Shown here piece by piece: positions 12,681 through 63,980 of a DNA stretch of 64,000 nucleotides. The notes under the pieces are model-generated. The model was not told the origin of the DNA, ran no database searches, and worked only from the letters and a program-made list of their open reading frames with translations. The translations under genes and the position numbers were made by a program. Source of the stretch: Ailurus styani. Taxonomy: Eukaryota > Chordata > Mammalia > Carnivora > Ailuridae. The DNA is taken from positions 8,828,552 to 8,892,551 of the forward strand of contig LNAC01000001.1 in the NCBI GenBank assembly GCA_002007465.1, given 5' to 3'. Positions within the stretch are counted from its first letter, which is position 1. Every line of letters starts with the position of its first letter.

Positions 12681-12989
12681 TAGACGATCAACAGAAGAAT
12701 AAATCAAGCCCTAATTTGTAGCATTTGCCAATTTCCAGGGTAAACACTCTGACTGTGGCCGGCTACCACTGTGGCGTCGCTGAGTTCAGAGCTGGGAGGA
12801 GAGCCCCAGAACACAGCGTTCGGTCGTGTTTCGGCCTTCCAGGTAAGGTCCATAGAAATAACCATGAGAGCGTAGATAATGAGGATGTGCAGTAAAACTA
12901 GGATGTGATGAGTTGTCGTTATTACCTTTCTTCCTAATGTAACTTACTTCACTGTAAATTTAGATAGTCTAATCTTACTAATGGCTGTG

Positions 12990-13658
12990 TGTGGAAACGA
13001 CGGGTGTTGGCGAGGGTGCGGAGAAAGGGAACCCTCCTACGCTGTCGGTGGGAATGCAAGCTGGTGCAGCCACTCTGGAAAACAGGATAGAGGGTCCTCA
13101 AAAAGTTAAAAATAGAGCTACCCTACAACCCAGCAATTGCACTCCTAGGTATTTATCTGAAGGATATAAACAAAGTGATCCTCAGGGGCACATGCCCCCC
13201 AATGTTTATAGCAGCAACATTCACGATAGCCAAACTATGGAGAGAGCCCAGATGTCCACTGACAGATGCATGGATAAAGAAGATGAGGTGTACATATACA
13301 ATTGAATATTACTCAGGCACCCAAAAGAATGAAATCTTGCCATTGCAATGACATGGATGGAACTAGAGGGTATTATGCTAAGCAAAGTAAGTCAGAGAAA
13401 GACAATTATCATATGGTTTCACTCATATGTGGAATTTAAGAAACAAAACAGATAAACATAGGGGAAAGGAAGGAAAAACAAAATAAGATAAAAAACAGAG
13501 AGGGAGGGCGCCTGGGTGGCTCAGTGGGTTAAAGCCTCTGCCTTCGGCTCAGGTCATGATCCCAGGGTCCTGGGATCGAGTCCCACATCGGGCTCCCTGC
13601 TCAGCGGAGAGCCTGCTTCCCCCTCTCTCTCTGCCTGCCTCTCTGCCTACTTGTGATC

Positions 13659-13695
<37 letters not shown>

Positions 13696-13915
13696 AAATT
13701 AATACATAAAATCTAAAAAAAAAAAAGAAAGAAAGAAAAAGAGAGGGAGGCAAACCATAAGAGACACTGAACTGTAGGAAACAAGCTGAGTTGCTGGAGG
13801 GGAGATGGAGTAACTGCGTGATGGGCATTAAGGAGGGCACGTGACGGAATGACCACTGGGGACTGTAGGAACTGATGAATCACTAAATTCTATCTGTGTA
13901 AAGAAAAATAAAAAA
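12990..13915 (+). mobile_element. L1 3' end, split by a SINE
   Basis: End of ORF2 ('tggaatgcaagctggtgcag' type, 'atggatggaactagagggta') and 3'UTR ('taagagacactgaactgtag', 'gatgggcattaaggagggca'). A CAN-SINE at 13508-13739 interrupts it. The ORF at 12991-13305 is a piece of decayed L1. Confidence 0.9.
13508..13739 (+). mobile_element. CAN-SINE inserted in L1
   Basis: Full-length with an expanded CT tract and A-rich tail. It is flanked by an 11-bp duplication agagagggagg at 13497-13507 and 13740-13750. Confidence 0.95.
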
Positions 13916-14570
13916 TGGCTGTGCAAGCTTGCAACATTCCCCCAAATTCAGCAATTGACTTACAAGCCAGTCCCAGCACCACCCCCTCCATGGAGTGACC
14001 AATGGCATGACAGAGATGTCGGCCCTCTGGCCTGTGCCCCCACCAGATTCCACAGAACTGGGAAGAACGCCCTGCTCTGTGCCCAGCCTTCCTCCATGGT
14101 CCTCCGTGTCCCTCCCAGCTCCAAAGTGCAGGTTTCATTCACAGCTTTCGCCGTATTCAGAGCACCCACCCACACTTCCCTGCCTTCATGCTCACAGCCT
14201 CCGCTCTGCAAATCTTCCTCCCCCAAAGGCAAACCCTACCAGGAGGATCCCTAGTTGTGGACAGAATCACCTGTCCACAGAGCCACCAAATACAGCAAGA
14301 CTCAGAGAGTTTCATCCCAGGCTTTACAGGAACAAGCACGCTGACAACATTATAAATTTGGTGTAATTACCGTTTTTAAAAAGTAGGATTTTTTTTGGAA
14401 CTCAAAAATAAGGATTTGAAGGTTCAGAAATAGAGGAGAAAAACATACCTTTGATATTAAAATGTATTACAAACAACAATTACTACTATGGTATGATACT
14501 GGCAGAGAATTATTCATAGTATAGAAAGCTCAGAAACGGACTCCAGTGTAAACCAGGACTGCCTGAGTGC

Positions 14571-14912
14571 TGAAGACTGAAGGTCTGTGTTCCCCTCAAA
14601 TTGATGTGTTGAACCTAACCTCCAAGGTGATGTACCAGGAGGGGGGCTTTTGGGAGGTGATAGATCATGAGGGCTCTTCTCTCGCCCTTGGAAGAGACTG
14701 CCGAGAGCTGCCTTGCCCCCTCCACCACGTGAGGACCCAGTGGGCAGACAATCATCTGTGAAGCAGGAACATGAGCCCTCATCAGACACCGGAGCTCTTG
14801 GTGCCTCGATCTGAGACTTCCAGACTCCAGAACTGCAACAAATAAATTTCTGTTGTTTTTAAGCCAGCCGATCTATGGGACTGTGTTTCAGCAGCCCACA
14901 CTGGCTAAGGCT
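14571..14912 (+). mobile_element. MLT1-type (ERVL-MaLR) solo LTR
   Basis: 'ttttgggaggtgatagatca' , 'cacgtgaggacccagtgggc', 'catcagacaccggagctc' and 'ctccagaactgcaacaaata' with AATAAA match the MLT1A-like LTR. No internal region is attached. Confidence 0.85.
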
Positions 14913-15108
14913 CTGATATAAGTGGTATTTCAAATCCATGGGAAGAAATCGATTTTTAAAACTAACAAACAGCACAGAGGAACTGCTGACCTTGTGTGTC
15001 CGGGTCAGGTGGTGGAGTATATTAGATTTGTACTTGTTACTATTTGCCAAAATTAATTCCAGTTGTAACTGACCTATGGGAGTAAAAACGTCCAATAAAT
15101 ATATCTAG

Positions 15109-15299
15109 GGGCGCCTGGGTGGCTCAGTCATTAAGCGTCTGCCTTCGGCTCCAGTCAGATCCCAGGGTTCTGGGATCGAGCCCCGCATCGGGCTCCATGC
15201 TCAGCAGGGAGCCTGCTTCTCCCTCTCCCACTCCCCCTGCTTGTGTTCTCTCTCTCGCTGTGTCTCTCTCTGTCAAATAAAGAAATCTTTAAAAAAAAT
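15109..15299 (+). mobile_element. CAN-SINE
   Basis: 'ggcgcctgggtggctcagtc' head, 'cactccccctgcttgtgttc' body and AAATAAAG tail. Confidence 0.93.
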
Positions 15300-15329
15300 A
15301 CTGAGAGACATATGTATACATGTTAGTAG

Positions 15330-16135
15330 TTGTGTGGAAAATTACTTTCTAAGCGTGACAGGAAAAGCAAATCCATAAAGAAAAAAAAAGACACCCATAA
15401 ACAGAAGCACCTAAATGAGAGACAAGTGATAAACAAGGATAATATTTAAATATATAAGATGAACAGAGGACAAAGATGAATAGTTCACACACATACAGTT
15501 CTTGGAAACAAGAAAAAGTCAAGCAGCAATAAGAAACATAGATAAGGACGAAGACAGGCGGTCCACAGAAAGGACAAAGAGAATTGGCCAATTAATGTTT
15601 TAAAAACCTGGACTTCCTGTAGTTTTCAAAGAAGCATAAACTGAAACCACGACAAGATATCCTTCTTTCGAATCTGACTGCCAGAAATGATGGACTCCAG
15701 CACTGCCCAGGACACGAGGACACGGGCAGTCTCACGCACTATCAGCAGGAGCAGAAATGACACACGTCCGTCCTAGGAGACTGGCAGGATCCCAGTATGA
15801 AATATGCGCCCCTGGGAGACGGCAAAGCAGTCGGGTTGCACCAGCCCTGGAGGCAAAGACCCGGCTTGCAGCGTCATTAGAATGGCAAAAAGCTAGAAAC
15901 AATCAAAAGGTCCAGTGAAGGAATAGGTTGAGAGTTTTCCATAGAGATTCACAACTAAAGGTTTAAATCTCTAGACAGAGTGGTGTTGATCCATATTCAT
16001 TGACATGTGAAGGTGTCTGTGATATTTTGTGGCATGGAAGGAAGACTATAAAAAAGCTTGTATCACATGGTCCCAAACACATAAACGTGCTTACACCCAC
16101 ATGTAAATAAACTCGAAGGCACGTGGAGAACAAAG
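15330..16135 (+). mobile_element. Old L1 3' region, decayed
   Basis: 'cataaactgaaaccacgaca' and 'aatggcaaaaagctagaaac' then 'tggcatggaaggaagactat' resemble an old L1 3'UTR. Boundaries are approximate. Confidence 0.55.
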
Positions 16136-16428
16136 TGAAGTGTGGGAATGTCAGGTGCTTTTTACATCATTTTGTTTGGAGTCTGTCAAATTAAATGGAG
16201 AATGGAACGTGCATGGGTGTGCAAGGGGCCTGCAGCCCTCCAACAGCTGTGAGCAACTTCCCAAACCTCTGTGTGCGTGAAGGCCTTGCCTGGAGTGGCC
16301 ATTCCTAGCAGCGGGTCTGAATCCCGCTTCCTGTCTCATGGACGGCTCTCTTGGGCCAATCTAATCAACAGAGAGCTAGATTTGGGCTGTTTCCACTTTC
16401 CACCCTCTTCCGCTTTTGAAGTCATTGG

Positions 16429-16648
16429 GTTTTTTGGGTTTTTTTTTTTTTTTGAAGATTTTTTATTTTATTTGACAGAGAGAGATCACAAGTAGGCAGA
16501 GAGGTAGGCAGAGAGGCAGGCAGAGAGAGAGGAGGAAGCAGGCTCTCTGCTGAGCAGGGAGCCGACGTGGGGCTCTATCCCAGGACCCTGAGATCATGAC
16601 CTGAGCCGAAGTCAGAGGCTTCAACCCACTGAGCCACCCACGTGTCCC
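16429..16648 (-). mobile_element. CAN-SINE, reverse
   Basis: Poly-T start, 'caagtaggcagagaggtagg', and 'actgagccacccacgtgtcc' end. It has a 12-bp target duplication tgaagtcattgg at 16417-16428 and 16649-16660. Confidence 0.95.
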
Positions 16649-17202
16649 TGAAGTCATTGGTTTTTAAAAGGGACTCTAGGGGAGAGAGCAAAGCTCATTA
16701 ATCAGCCCAGAGTTCGAGGGCAGAAGCTTCAGTTGAATTCCGACTCCAAGTCACTGAGTTGGATGTTGGCATGGGGAGTGAGGGGGAAGCAGGTATCCTG
16801 GGATCATCATGGCTTATGTTGTGGGAAAGCTGAGGAAGCAATTCCAACGCGTCAAGGAGAAAGTTGCATGTTAGCGAGAACTGAAGGACACGTGGAATTA
16901 CAAAGCAAAGATGACCAGGACAGTGGCCTTCTGTAAAGGGCAGCGAGAATTATGGCAGAGAGGTGGGAAACCAGCAAACAAAGAATGGTTCAGTTGAACT
17001 GGAACGTGGGGTATACAAGAAGCCCTGTGTGAGAAGACGGAAGGGCTGTGAGATTAAGCTGTTAAGAAATTAACAGTTTAAATACTGTTCATTGAGTGTT
17101 TTGCAAACGGAGGACTCAGACTTGTTTTCCAGAGATCACAGGTGCTTTATGAGAAATTTTACCTCTTGCACTTGAATTTTAATTTTTAAGAAACTCATAA
17201 GG

Positions 17203-17408
17203 AGACGCTTGGGTGGCTCAGTCAGTTAAGTGTGGGACTCAGTTTCAGCCCTGATCAGGATCTCAGGGGTGTGAGATCGAGCCCCACGTCCGGCTCAGCG
17301 CTGGGCACGGGGACTTTGCTTACGATTCTCTCTCCCTCTGCCCCTCCCTCCATGCTCATGCACTCTCTCTCTCTCTCTAATAAATAAATCTTAATAAAAA
17401 AAAAGAAG
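17203..17408 (+). mobile_element. CAN-SINE
   Basis: 'gacgcttgggtggctcagtc' head, diverged, with a TAATAAATAAATC tail. Duplication actcataagg at 17193-17202 and 17409-17418. Confidence 0.92.
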
Positions 17409-17884
17409 ACTCATAAGGTGGATCTAGATGGCCTCCTTGTGCCTGAATACTACCACTTTATTTCGGTGTCCACGTTTGTTTGTAAGCACCGTGGCACCAG
17501 GTAAAACACAGACAACGCTATGTGCCATACAAAGTCTTCATATTTGTTCATATATTTTGAGTTGAAGACAAAGTGAGTTCTTGCACTATATACTTTGCTC
17601 AACTCCATGCAAATACATCTGAAAACTTAGAATGTACAATTGTCTAGGAATATAATTTCTCTAATATAACTGATTTTAGGCAAGACAGAAAACCTAAGCA
17701 TATCCATCCATTTCCAAAGAGGAAATAGGGAAATCGTCAGATACACCCTCCCAAAAGAGGTTCAGAGAGGATCCTAAGGAAAGCACCAACTCTGTAGAGT
17801 AATAATCCCAAGTCTTTTTTAGACAGGCTGAAGCAGAGGAGGACGGACGGACAACGTGAGTGACAACATCAGTCAAGACAGTGA

Positions 17885-18081
17885 GGGGCGCCCGGGCGGC
17901 TCGGTTGTTAGGGGGCTGCCTTCGGCTCGGGTCATGATCCCGGGGTCCTGGGATCGAGCCCCACATCGGGCTCCCTGCTTGGCAGGGAAGCCTGCTTCTC
18001 CCTCTCCCACTCCCCCTGCTTCTGTTGCCTCTCTCACCATGTCTCTGTCAAATAAATAAATGAAATCTTAAAAAAAAAAAA
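17885..18081 (+). mobile_element. CAN-SINE
   Basis: 'ggggcgcccgggcggctcgg' head. Flanked by aagacagtga and aagacaatga. Confidence 0.94.
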
Positions 18082-18235
18082 AAGACAATGAACACAGTAT
18101 GCCAGAGTCACAAAGGAACACATATCACTGGGACCAACGGCCCCTATTTGGAAACAGTAAAATTCCACAGGGAACAAATTTTCACATTATGAAGTTACCA
18201 GAGCAAGGCAAAAATGGGCTTTGATGTGGCAACTT

Positions 18236-18417
18236 TCTATTTTTTTTTTAGATTTTATTTATTTGTTTGACAGAGAGAGAGAGATCACAAGTAGTCAGAG
18301 AGGCAGGCAGGCTCCCCACCGAGCAGAGAGCCCGATGTGGGGCTTGATCCCAGGACCCTGAGATCATGACCTGAGCCGAAGGCAGAAGCTTAACCCACTG
18401 AGTCACCCAGATGCCCC
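18236..18417 (-). mobile_element. CAN-SINE, reverse
   Basis: Poly-T start and 'ccactgagtcacccagatgc' end. The body is internally shortened. 14-bp duplication tgatgtggcaactt (one mismatch) at 18222-18235 and 18418-18431. Confidence 0.94.
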
Positions 18418-19336
18418 TGATGTGGCCACTTCCTAAATCATGGAAATTTCCTCACATTTCCCATCCACTCATTCCCCCCGTGCCCCCACCCCCACCCACA
18501 TGCTGAAGAAAACTAGTGTGGCTGGTACAACAAGGATCACAGTTTGGGAGGAAGGAAGAGGCAACAACGTTTAAGAGAATACTTACATTTTGGCACCAGT
18601 TTGGGCCCTTCAAATCCCAAATCAGCATCTGCAAATGTACTGTCACATCACATAGTTTTTACTCAGTAAGTACCTTCTTCTCTTCTGGGACCTTTTGGAG
18701 ACCCTTCCAGCACAATGGTGCTGTCACCCACTGCATCACTCACTGGCCACGTCGGTCTCTGCACGAGTGGATTCCACGATGCTGCAGTCTTCCACACTTG
18801 ACTATTATTTACCACACTTTGTATTTCTCTCCACGGATTCCTTGCAGACATCATCTTCACAGGTCTCCCGGGCACTGCCTATCATACACCAGAGACACCG
18901 ATTTACCCAAGGTCTTATATTAGGTCAAAAGCTTCCCATCCTACAGGCAATGAGAACCAGTCCCTACAACTATTTCCAACGCAAGAACTTGGCATCCTAA
19001 AACGATTTGATTTTACAGTCCTTATTCTGGCAATATTATTATACAATGTCAAATGTCAGGGCTTAAACTCTCTCAGGGAGGTTATGATCAGGATACTTAC
19101 TATTCTCAAGTGCTAAATTTAAAATGTATATATAAAGAAATTATCATTTTCAATTTTCTGTAACTTGGAATAGTATGGTTCTGGGAAATGTTAAAAATAG
19201 ATGGAATGAAAATTAAACTCATTTAATAGCCTGGAGATAGGACAATATAAACAAAGAATAGTTTTTGAGACTTCTACTGAGGCAGTCAACACCGTAACAG
19301 TTGAGAGCCCAAACTTTGGTATCAAGAGAATTGTGG

Positions 19337-19549
19337 ACTTTTTTTTAAGATTTTACTTATTTATTTGACAGAAAGAGAGAGGGGGGTGGAGAGCACAAGC
19401 AGGAGGAGCAGCAGGCAGAGGGAGAGGCACCCTTCCAGCACGGAGCAGGAAGCCCGACTTGAGGCTCGATCCCAATCCCAGCACCCCGGGGGATCATGAC
19501 CTGAGCTGAAGGCAGATGCTTAACTGACTGACCCACCCAGGCGCCCCCA
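19337..19549 (-). mobile_element. CAN-SINE, reverse
   Basis: 'gattttacttatttatttga' start and 'gacccacccaggcgccccc' end. Flanking aagagaattg and aaaagaattg. Confidence 0.93.
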
Positions 19550-21029
19550 AAAGAATTGGATCTTAAATCAAATATTTCTACGTTTATTACCAAACCTGTA
19601 AAATGGGATGCAGGTGTGGCTATCAAGGAATCATTAAGAGGTCCTTGTGATGATGCAATTGTTTTGTATCTTGACTGTATTTGTATCAATATCCTGATTA
19701 TAATATTTTACTACAGATTTCCAGTATATTATCACTGGGAAAAGCTTAATAAAAGATACACAAGAACTCTAACAATTACACGTGGATCTGTAATTCTCTC
19801 CAAATAGTTTAAAGAAGTCATTTGCAAATGTTGACCTACATTTTATATTAATTTCAAAACTATCCTATGCAATTACATATCTTCCCTAATTTCTCTAATG
19901 AGTGAAATAAACAAAGTGAACTAGACTACAAATGACTTTAAATTTAGCGAAGACATAACCAGAAGGTGGCACTGTTACCACACGACTGTACCATACTATG
20001 GCACTATTCACTTTCAATGTCGGGAAAATGGAATACTAATTTTATCAATCAAAATCGTAAATGCTAACCCCAATTCAGTAATATTTTCAGTAAGCCTTAG
20101 ATTAGGTTTGAAAAAAATATAATTCATAAATCATTAAAGAATATACAAATAATTAATTTTGGGTCTGTGTAACACGGACAAGGCTGCAAATGGAAAATAC
20201 AAACCCATCTAAGTGGTATTTTCATCATGTCTGATGTAGACTGTCAAACCCGTAGAAAGACAAGGAAATTTCTTACCAAATCTGGTATTATTATATGTCA
20301 CTGCACTTTTTAATACAAGTATTTCCTGCCTCACCTACTGTTGTTTTGATAAAGGTATGAGAACCACTTAAAGAAAATTCCCGAAATGCAGCTAGAAGGA
20401 AAAAAAAAAAAAGGCTGAGAAAGGGATTCCCTTTTTTGCAAAAGCAACAAAGTTTAGAACTTTCTCGTTTGGGGTATTTTTAAAAAACTAAAAACATTTA
20501 AAATACTTTTCAGGGAAAGAAAATTAAGTTGCGCCAGTTAATAAAGACTACTAAGAGATAGACTTTATCCAATTCCATCATTAGATGCTGGATATACAGC
20601 AGACACGGGCTCTTTGTTACCAACAGTGGGTCTGAAAAAAATGGCCTCTAACATGACAAGCACACATCAACGGCTCATCTGGGAATCAAAATGCCCTCTG
20701 CCCTGAGCCTTGCTCGTGCCATGTCCAGTCTAACCAATAACCAAGCACAGCAAAAGTAGCCTGGACAATTCCAAGTATACTCTGAAGCCAACATATGTCA
20801 TAGTGCTTTTGAGGACATGTTTTTCTTTTGTTTTAGTGAAGCAAAAAATAAGCAAGCCCTTTTTTCCAAAACCAATCATTTTTCCTTGTACAAACATATC
20901 AAACTATGTCTTTCAAAGTTTACCAAATAATTAGTCTGTCCTTAAATATGTAACCTCTGCTCAATTTCCCATATTTTGTACTAGTTCTAGTACCTGTTCA
21001 CACCAGAACGGAACCAAACCAAATGAGAA
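19550..21029. other. Downstream flank of PLEKHA1, no repeats recognised
   Basis: AT-rich, free of recognisable SINE or L1, and without a convincing reading frame. Confidence 0.5.
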
Positions 21030-23133
21030 ATAGGTTAGAATTTTGAGTTTATTCTCAAGTCATTACAGTGTTCAACCAGTTTGACATTATAAAGATAACA
21101 GACATAAAAGTAAACACTGGGAAGCACATGTACATTCCCATTCTGAAAGACATGTTATATATACAGAAAAAAAATGCAGCAAATATTAAGGTATTCAAAG
21201 TGATTTTCTGACAATTCAGATGTGACATATTTACAAGAAAAGTATAAGTTTTAAAATAATTAAATAATTTTCATAGAATTATAAAAGTATTGAGATAAAT
21301 ATTAGAGGAGACCCTGACGATCACAAGAACATTTTCCTATGCTACTGAATACAAGGGTAGTTCTATAAAAAGTCCCAAAATAGAGCTAGTATTTTGCCAC
21401 TATGAAATATATCAAATTACCAATACCAAAATATGCTAAAATGAACATGCAATGTAGAAGCTGTACCAAAGAAAAAAGCATGAGGCTCCTGAATATTGCA
21501 ATCTGTCTACACAAGATTTCTTAGGTGTGTTCATGAAAAAGTAACTTTCAAAAGAGCCATCATAACGGCTACATCAGCAGAAAAAGTGATAGCGACTTAA
21601 AACCTTTCCATCTACCATTTTCCAATGTAGCTGCAAAAAAGGAAAAAATCAAAATATAACTTTTCAAAATATTAGCTTATGAATTAAAAAGTTGAGTGGT
21701 GCACTTAATGCATTTAGATTTTTAAACTGATTCCATGATAATTCCCCTATATCAGATGGTAACCTCTGGACCCCACCTCTGCAGTGGGAAATCTTTACCC
21801 CTTTTTCAAATGAGACATCATCTTAGAAAACACAAAGGAGAAACAGTGACACATATGAATTCAAAAAAAACAGCACAGTAAGATGGCAAAATATCACAAA
21901 AATAGCAGCATGTGAAATTCAAGACTATTCTCTTAAAGCAAATGTTTAAGACTCAACCATAAAAACGGTACTTCAAACTGGTCTATTACTCAACACTTGA
22001 AACTAAGGGTTTTTAGAGTGGTGCTAACATTTACGATATCCCCGTGATTAAATGTGTACTCAAATTTGTGTCTTACAACATCTCTATTGCACACGTAGGA
22101 GAATAAAAGCATTCTGGTATCTCGACCATGAGAGGATATCTTATTTATAGCACATTAAACTATGCTACTGAAAATTAATTTTATCCCAATGTTTAAAACC
22201 GATCACGTAGGACTTTTGAGCACATTATTCCAACAATATTCTGCAACAAGATGAGAAGACACAGGTGCTTGACTAGAGGTTAATCAGTGACAAAAAGGGG
22301 AGGCTGCAATTGCACGGCTAAGGGCAGTATGTCTTCACATATAAACTTGAGGTCATTCACTGATCCAAATATAGACACAAGAACTATTTATAAAACCTTG
22401 ATATGAAAATCAGATCTCCCAGAAATTTCATACCAAATCATTTTCACTGTTTCATAAAGCAAAGACTGCTGCCAAGTCCCAAGTTTTTTCCAACCCATGT
22501 CCAAGACACAGTTGTGTGAGTTCTAATTTCCAACCCCTGCAACCTACAACCCTCACTAACAGGTCCAATGATATCCTCTAAGCAACACTGGCCACTTACC
22601 TTAACACCCAGAGCATCAAAGATGGTTACTGTTTCCAAATTGTCCACACTGTAGTATAAATTTTACAGCACCACAGACATCACGATTTTAGATATCTTAG
22701 TCTGACGACACTTCATTCAGTAATATTCACCAGTAAGAAATGTAAATATCAAGCACCTAATAGGAAATCTAAGTAGCATTTTAAAAACAACTAAAATAAT
22801 AAGCATTTTCAATGTTTTAAGTTGTTAAACATTTAAACTGTCAAATTCACTAGGAAAAAAATACCACACACACGTTTTCATCACCCAAAAGAGAGCACAT
22901 GAAGCTTCAGACAGTTGATACTGAAACAGGTTTTTTTCTTGTGTTCGTTCTTTTGTGTTTTGTTTTTAAAGAAATTACATTTAGCTTGGGCACACTCTCT
23001 AGATTCTTGGTTTAGCGCTTATAAAGAGTACATCAAAGAGGCAGTATAATATATGTGTTAAAAACTGTTTCATCCTCTATCATCTTTGGCTAGAAGGGCC
23101 GAGGAAGCAGGTGAGGCTCCACGCGCTTCCGTC
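21030..23133 (-). other. PLEKHA1: PLEKHA1 3' untranslated region
   Basis: About 2.1 kb of AT-rich sequence between the stop codon and the poly(A) signal. It contains no SINE or L1 that I can recognise, in contrast to the introns. On the sense strand it includes one Pumilio-type TGTAAATA at 21228-21235. The short frame at 22444-22647 is chance. Confidence 0.8.
21048..21053 (-). terminator. PLEKHA1 poly(A) signal AATAAA
   Basis: The plus-strand bases tttatt read AATAAA on the gene strand. About 20-45 nt downstream the gene strand has a G/T-rich stretch (TTTGGTTTGGTTCC, then TGGTGTG) that fits the downstream cleavage element. Cleavage is expected near 21025-21035. No better hexamer is seen elsewhere in the 3'UTR. 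Confidence 0.75.
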
Positions 23134-61460
<38,327 letters not shown>

Positions 61461-61837
61461 CTGAAAAATAAAAACATTTGACAATAAGTATTTCTCAGTG
61501 GACTTCAAACATAAAATGTGCTATACACAATTTGTTTAACAAAAAGCCTACTTCCCAACATGAGGTGAGGATGTACATGTGAATATGTACAAAGCATGGG
61601 CAAAATCATTTTTGAAATTAAGCTTATTGTGAGTCGTTACTAAGTACAACTATACATATCGACTGGAACAAAGAAGAGCTGTTCACCTTAGCTGAATTAA
61701 ATGACCTACTTTTTCCCCTAAACACACTCAGATGAGCCAAAAAAATTAGCTATCCAAACTTCAATTTCCTCACTTATAAATCCAGATAATCTACCTTTCA
61801 GATTATTCCAGAATATTTTTAAATTCAGAAAAACAAT

Positions 61838-62035
61838 AGCTAACACTTATTGGCCACTAACTATATGCTAGGCTCTGTGCAAGGTTCTTTTCCACACATT
61901 TTCTCACTGAATCCTCACACATAAGAGACTTAACGCCATAAAGTAAAGTGACTCTCTAAGATTAGAGAACCAGTAGATAATAAATCAAAACATGAACCCA
62001 GATTCTTGGGCTCTAGAGCTTATATCTTAACATCT
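61838..62035 (+). repeat. MIR relic
   Basis: 'tatgctaggctctgtgcaag' and 'aacatgaacccagattcttg' then 'ggctctagagct' match MIR. Confidence 0.7.
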
Positions 62036-62705
62036 ACACCACACTCTCTCTAAAACTCTTTGAATTGCTAAAACTAAAATGAATCAAAGTAAAATTAATT
62101 AACATCATGAAAAAGAGAGATAAGCAGGTATTATGTGCCTCCTGATGGAAGATACAAACATCACCTATGAAGTGCACATGTAATAAAAAAAAAAAAGTTT
62201 TTATATAAATCGGATCCAGTCTCTAGATCTCCCTATCTTGAACCACCAATTTACAGGAAATAACACAGAGGAACATAGTAAACTGCACCACAGAGGTTCA
62301 CTCAACCAAAGCCAGACTGTGGGAAACAGCAGGACAAACAGCCCAGTTTCTTCTGTAAATAATTTTGGGGGGTGGGGGGAGAGAAGAGAGAAGTTATAGA
62401 TTAAGAGACTTCAGAAGCATATCATATTCTGATTCTTAAAGTACTAAAATTTTTGTTGTACTGATTAAAGTTAAAAACCATGACTTGAGTAAAACGCAGA
62501 ATTCCCAGCCATTTTTTCTCTAGAAACTGTGATATGTGACTCCTTCCTGATGGATGCAAGTCTGCAGACTGTTCCTATTCCAATTCTTCTATAGCCAGCA
62601 CCAACATCTTTTGGCAGGCTGAATTTATATATATATAACTAGTTCTTCATATAAAGGCTCTAGGTTATTTCACCTATAATGAAAATTCAATTAGAACACA
62701 TCCTG

Positions 62706-62908
62706 AGGGGAGCCTGAGTGGCTCAGTCATTACACATCTGCCTTCGGCTCAGGTCATGGTCCCAGAGTCCTGGGATTGAGCCCCGCACTGGGCTCCCTGC
62801 TTGGCAGGGAAGCCTGCTTCTCCCTCTCCCACTCCCCCTGCTTGGGTTCCCTCTCTCACTGTGTCTCTCTCTGTCAAATAAATAAAATCTTAAAAAAAAA
62901 AAAAAAAA
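62706..62908 (+). mobile_element. CAN-SINE
   Basis: 'ggggagcctgagtggctcag' head, 'cactccccctgcttgggttc' body and poly-A tail, in the 5' intron. Confidence 0.94.
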
Positions 62909-63029
62909 TTTAGGACCATAGCCCGGAAGGAAGGGGCGACCCGTAAGCCCCGCGGGGGACTAAATGTAGCGCCCATCCCCTGCTGGGTGCTGAGAAGGCG
63001 AGATTGTGTGGGCCAGCCATGGTCCACAT

Positions 63030-63140
63030 CACCTTGTGTCCTCCCCCAGCCCTGCAAGGTAGGTGTTGCTGCGCTCGGTTTCCTCAGGGGAAACTGAGGC
63101 TGGCAAGTGACGGGCCTCAGATTAGAACTCAAGATTTGCC
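63030..63140 (+). repeat. MIR relic in a small GC-rich patch
   Basis: 'agccctgcaaggtaggtgtt' and 'aggggaaactgaggctggca' match MIR. The GC-rich patch at 62930-63020 just before it is not recognised. Confidence 0.65.
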
Positions 63141-63500
63141 GAGGAACCAAGTTCTTTCCCCCATTCCCTGAGGGAGCATTTTAACCAGGAATTAAATAAA
63201 CCTTATTTCTAGGTAATTACTAAAACAAAACAAAACAAAACAAAAAAAAAACCTTAAAAAATTTTAAAAAAGAACACATTCTGATACACTGCATATCTAA
63301 ATCACTATTCCTTATGCATCCAGAGAAGTAGTAAGACACACCAAAAAATTTTTTTAGAAATTATCACTAAGGTCATGTATTGTGTGTTGTTATAAATCTG
63401 GCACTTTGAGAAGAAAATTTCTTTAATGAACTTACCCAACATTTTTTAAATTTCTAAAATGTAATCAAAACTTGAAAAATTAATACACTATACTAACATA

Positions 63501-63980
63501 CAGGCATACCTCACATTTTATTGTGCTTCACTTTACTGCACTTCACAGATACTGTGTTTTTAGCAAACTGAAAGTTTGTAGCAAACCTTACATGGAGCCA
63601 AGTCTACTGGCACCATTTTTGCAACAGCATCTGTTCACTTGGTGTCTCTGTGTGGTACATCTGGGTAGTTCTCACAATATTTCAAACCTTTTCATTATTA
63701 TAATATTTGTCATAGTGATCTGTGATCAGTGATTATGATTCACTAAAAGCTCAAGTGATGGTTATCATTTTCTTAGCAAGAAAGGGTTTTTAAATTAAGA
63801 TATGTACATTGTTTTCTTTAGAGGTAATACTATTGCACGCTTAACAGACTACAGTATCATGTGAATGTAACTTTTATATGAACTGGAAAGCCAAAAAATC
63901 CATTTGACTTGCTTTATTGTGGTATGTGCTTTACTGTGGTAGTCTGGAGTCTAACCCACAATATCTTCCAGGTATACCTA
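63501..63980 (+). mobile_element. Tigger-like (Tc1/mariner) deletion derivative
   Basis: About 480 bp. Left end 'caggcatacctcacatttta' and right end 'aggtatacct' are inverted repeats, with TA at 63499-63500 and 63981-63982. Internal 'gtgatctgtgatcagtga' is Tigger sequence. It is too short to encode a transposase. Confidence 0.9.

Noticed and set aside
12760..12850. Exon with donor 'ccaggtaag'
   Set aside because: A good donor-like site after a GC-rich patch, but no acceptor, frame or homology supports an exon.
13660..13692. Independent CT microsatellite
   Set aside because: It is the expanded CT part of a CAN-SINE.
62930..63020. 5' non-coding exon or promoter of PLEKHA1
   Set aside because: A small GC-rich patch next to a MIR; no CpG island of promoter size, and the human gene has a long first intron, so the true promoter is probably outside.
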